Source of the DNA: Puniceicoccales bacterium | Lineage (GTDB): Bacteria; Verrucomicrobiota; Verrucomicrobiia; Opitutales; JAIRLM01 | DNA length: 12,804 nt | Direction: 5' to 3' | Assembly (NCBI GenBank): GCA_031287845.1 | Contig: JAITSI010000077.1 | Coordinates: 1 to 12,804 of the forward strand | In this document: in pieces, positions 12,152 through 12,804 of the stretch | Numbering within the stretch: position 1 is the first letter of the stretch | How the letters are laid out: each line of letters starts with the position of its first letter | Notes under the pieces: generated by a model | What the model saw: the letters and a program-made list of their open reading frames with translations, nothing else | What the model was told of the DNA's origin: nothing | The model's database searches: none | Program-made: the position numbers and the translations under genes

Positions 12152-12804
12152 CTAGGTGTAATCCATGTATTCTACGTTCTCTGGCACGGGTTCTTCTATA
12201 TATTCCCACAGTTCACCCAGCATTTGATTAATTTCCGAATTTTCACTTGCCAATTTACCTAGCAAAACATGCAGACGAGTGCGCGACCCATGCTTTTCAT
12301 ATAAAAGGAGACCGATTTCCTTTGAAACGAGCCGCCCTTTGAGCAACCGTAGTGTTGCCAGCCGGATGCTACCATCATCACATCGCTCAAGTAAAACATG
12401 GCCTAGCCCTTCATGTCGAAATAGATGCACGAAAACAATGATGGGAAGCCTTACTAGTATACATAGAATTTGCTTCGCTCTATCGCTTGTTACTTCCACA
12501 TGCTTAAGTGAATCACATAGATACTGTATTCTGTTCGAAATCCACTTAGTGCAGCATTCCCGGCTCTGGTTCTGAGCCGACTGGAAAAAAGAACCACCAA
12601 CTATTTTTTCCAATTCTCTAATCAATATTAGTATTCCGTCGTCATTTACATCATCGTAGTACACTGGCTTTCTTGTAAATTCCCTGAAGGTATTTACTTG
12701 AATGTTTGTACTGTTATTGGGATAACTGGCAGCATCGACGTCATCGGCTCTGGGGAAAAGGGAATTATCTTCACGGGAATCGGCATTGTCCCCGCTGGAG
12801 TCGG
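12152..12804 (-). CDS. Helical protein related to the 313-aa protein, 5' end beyond the window
   Basis: The frame is open from the right edge to TAG 12152-12154, giving 216 visible residues. A GTG at 12664 exists, but the frame continues upstream without a stop, so the gene is probably cut by the window. The upstream part is Asp/Ser/Asn-rich and disordered (DSSGDNADSREDNS...), similar in character to the linker of the 806-aa protein. Numbering from the GTG, residues 61-121 (DRAKQILCILVRLP, ERCDDGSIRLATLRLLKGRL) align with residues 180-245 of the 313-aa protein. Both also carry LWE.I and YMD[FY] near the C-terminus. By analogy an N-terminal membrane hairpin would be expected to the right of the window. 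Function is unknown; the region is AT-rich relative to glgP or lgt. Confidence 0.7.
   Translation of the reverse strand, partial: DSSGDNADSREDNSLFPRADDVDAASYPNNSTNIQVNTFREFTRKPVYYDDVNDDGILILIRELEKIVGGSFFQSAQNQSRECCTKWISNRIQYLCDSLKHVEVTSDRAKQILCILVRLPIIVFVHLFRHEGLGHVLLERCDDGSIRLATLRLLKGRLVSKEIGLLLYEKHGSRTRLHVLLGKLASENSEINQMLGELWEYIEEPVPENVEYMDYT

Noticed and set aside
11937..12155. Gly/Ala-rich plus-strand frame
   Set aside because: It is antisense to a frame with much better coding character (11991-12146), and its Gly-rich translation is what a GC-rich antisense frame would give.

Overview
The window is a GC-rich bacterial chromosome segment that mixes housekeeping genes, mobile-element debris and a cluster of unrecognised membrane-anchored proteins. 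The class A RNase P RNA, Lgt, DHFR and glycogen phosphorylase are all clearly bacterial. The taxon cannot be fixed from the sequence. The mix of pseudopilin-like genes, interspersed GC-rich repeats and hairpin-anchored proteins would suit a host-associated or PVC-type bacterium (Verrucomicrobiota or Chlamydiota relatives), but that is a guess.

Layout. Bases 1-125 hold the 5' end of an IS5-family transposase gene (minus strand, cut by the window edge). Bases 266-718 hold a decayed IS982-like transposase (plus). Bases 715-1063 are a non-autonomous, MITE-like repeat with near-perfect 21-bp terminal inverted repeats, lying between the IS982 remnant and the 3' end of glgP. Then, all on the minus strand and read from right to left, come a type IV pilin-like/pseudopilin gene (6322-6789), folA (5775-6281), about 1 kb of tandem and nested copies of the same repeat family (4818-5774), lgt (3953-4765), a small unrecognised ORF (3575-3937) and glgP (1060-3558). 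rnpB (6931-7297) is on the plus strand, divergent from the pseudopilin gene.

The right half, 7604-11632, carries three plus-strand genes for proteins with N-terminal hydrophobic hairpins: a 111-aa protein, a 313-aa protein and an 806-aa protein. Degenerate repeat copies flank the first of them. Beyond, on the minus strand, lie a small Cys-containing ORF (11680-11994) coupled by a TTGA overlap to a decayed membrane-protein tail (11991-12146), and a gene running off the right edge (12152-12804).

How the parts relate. lgt, folA and glgP are ordinary metabolic or envelope genes. The most interesting part is the right half. The 313-aa and 806-aa proteins align without gaps from their GTG starts through the first hydrophobic segment. 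The C-terminal half of the 313-aa protein also aligns with the protein at the right edge. These three therefore look like a domain-shuffled family: a GC-rich membrane-hairpin module joined to AT-richer cytosolic or exported domains. The 806-aa member has a C-terminal motif set resembling PI3/4-kinase-like or other atypical kinase folds. The layout (short N-terminus, bilobed hairpin, large variable domain) recalls chlamydial Inc-type effectors, but this is inference only.
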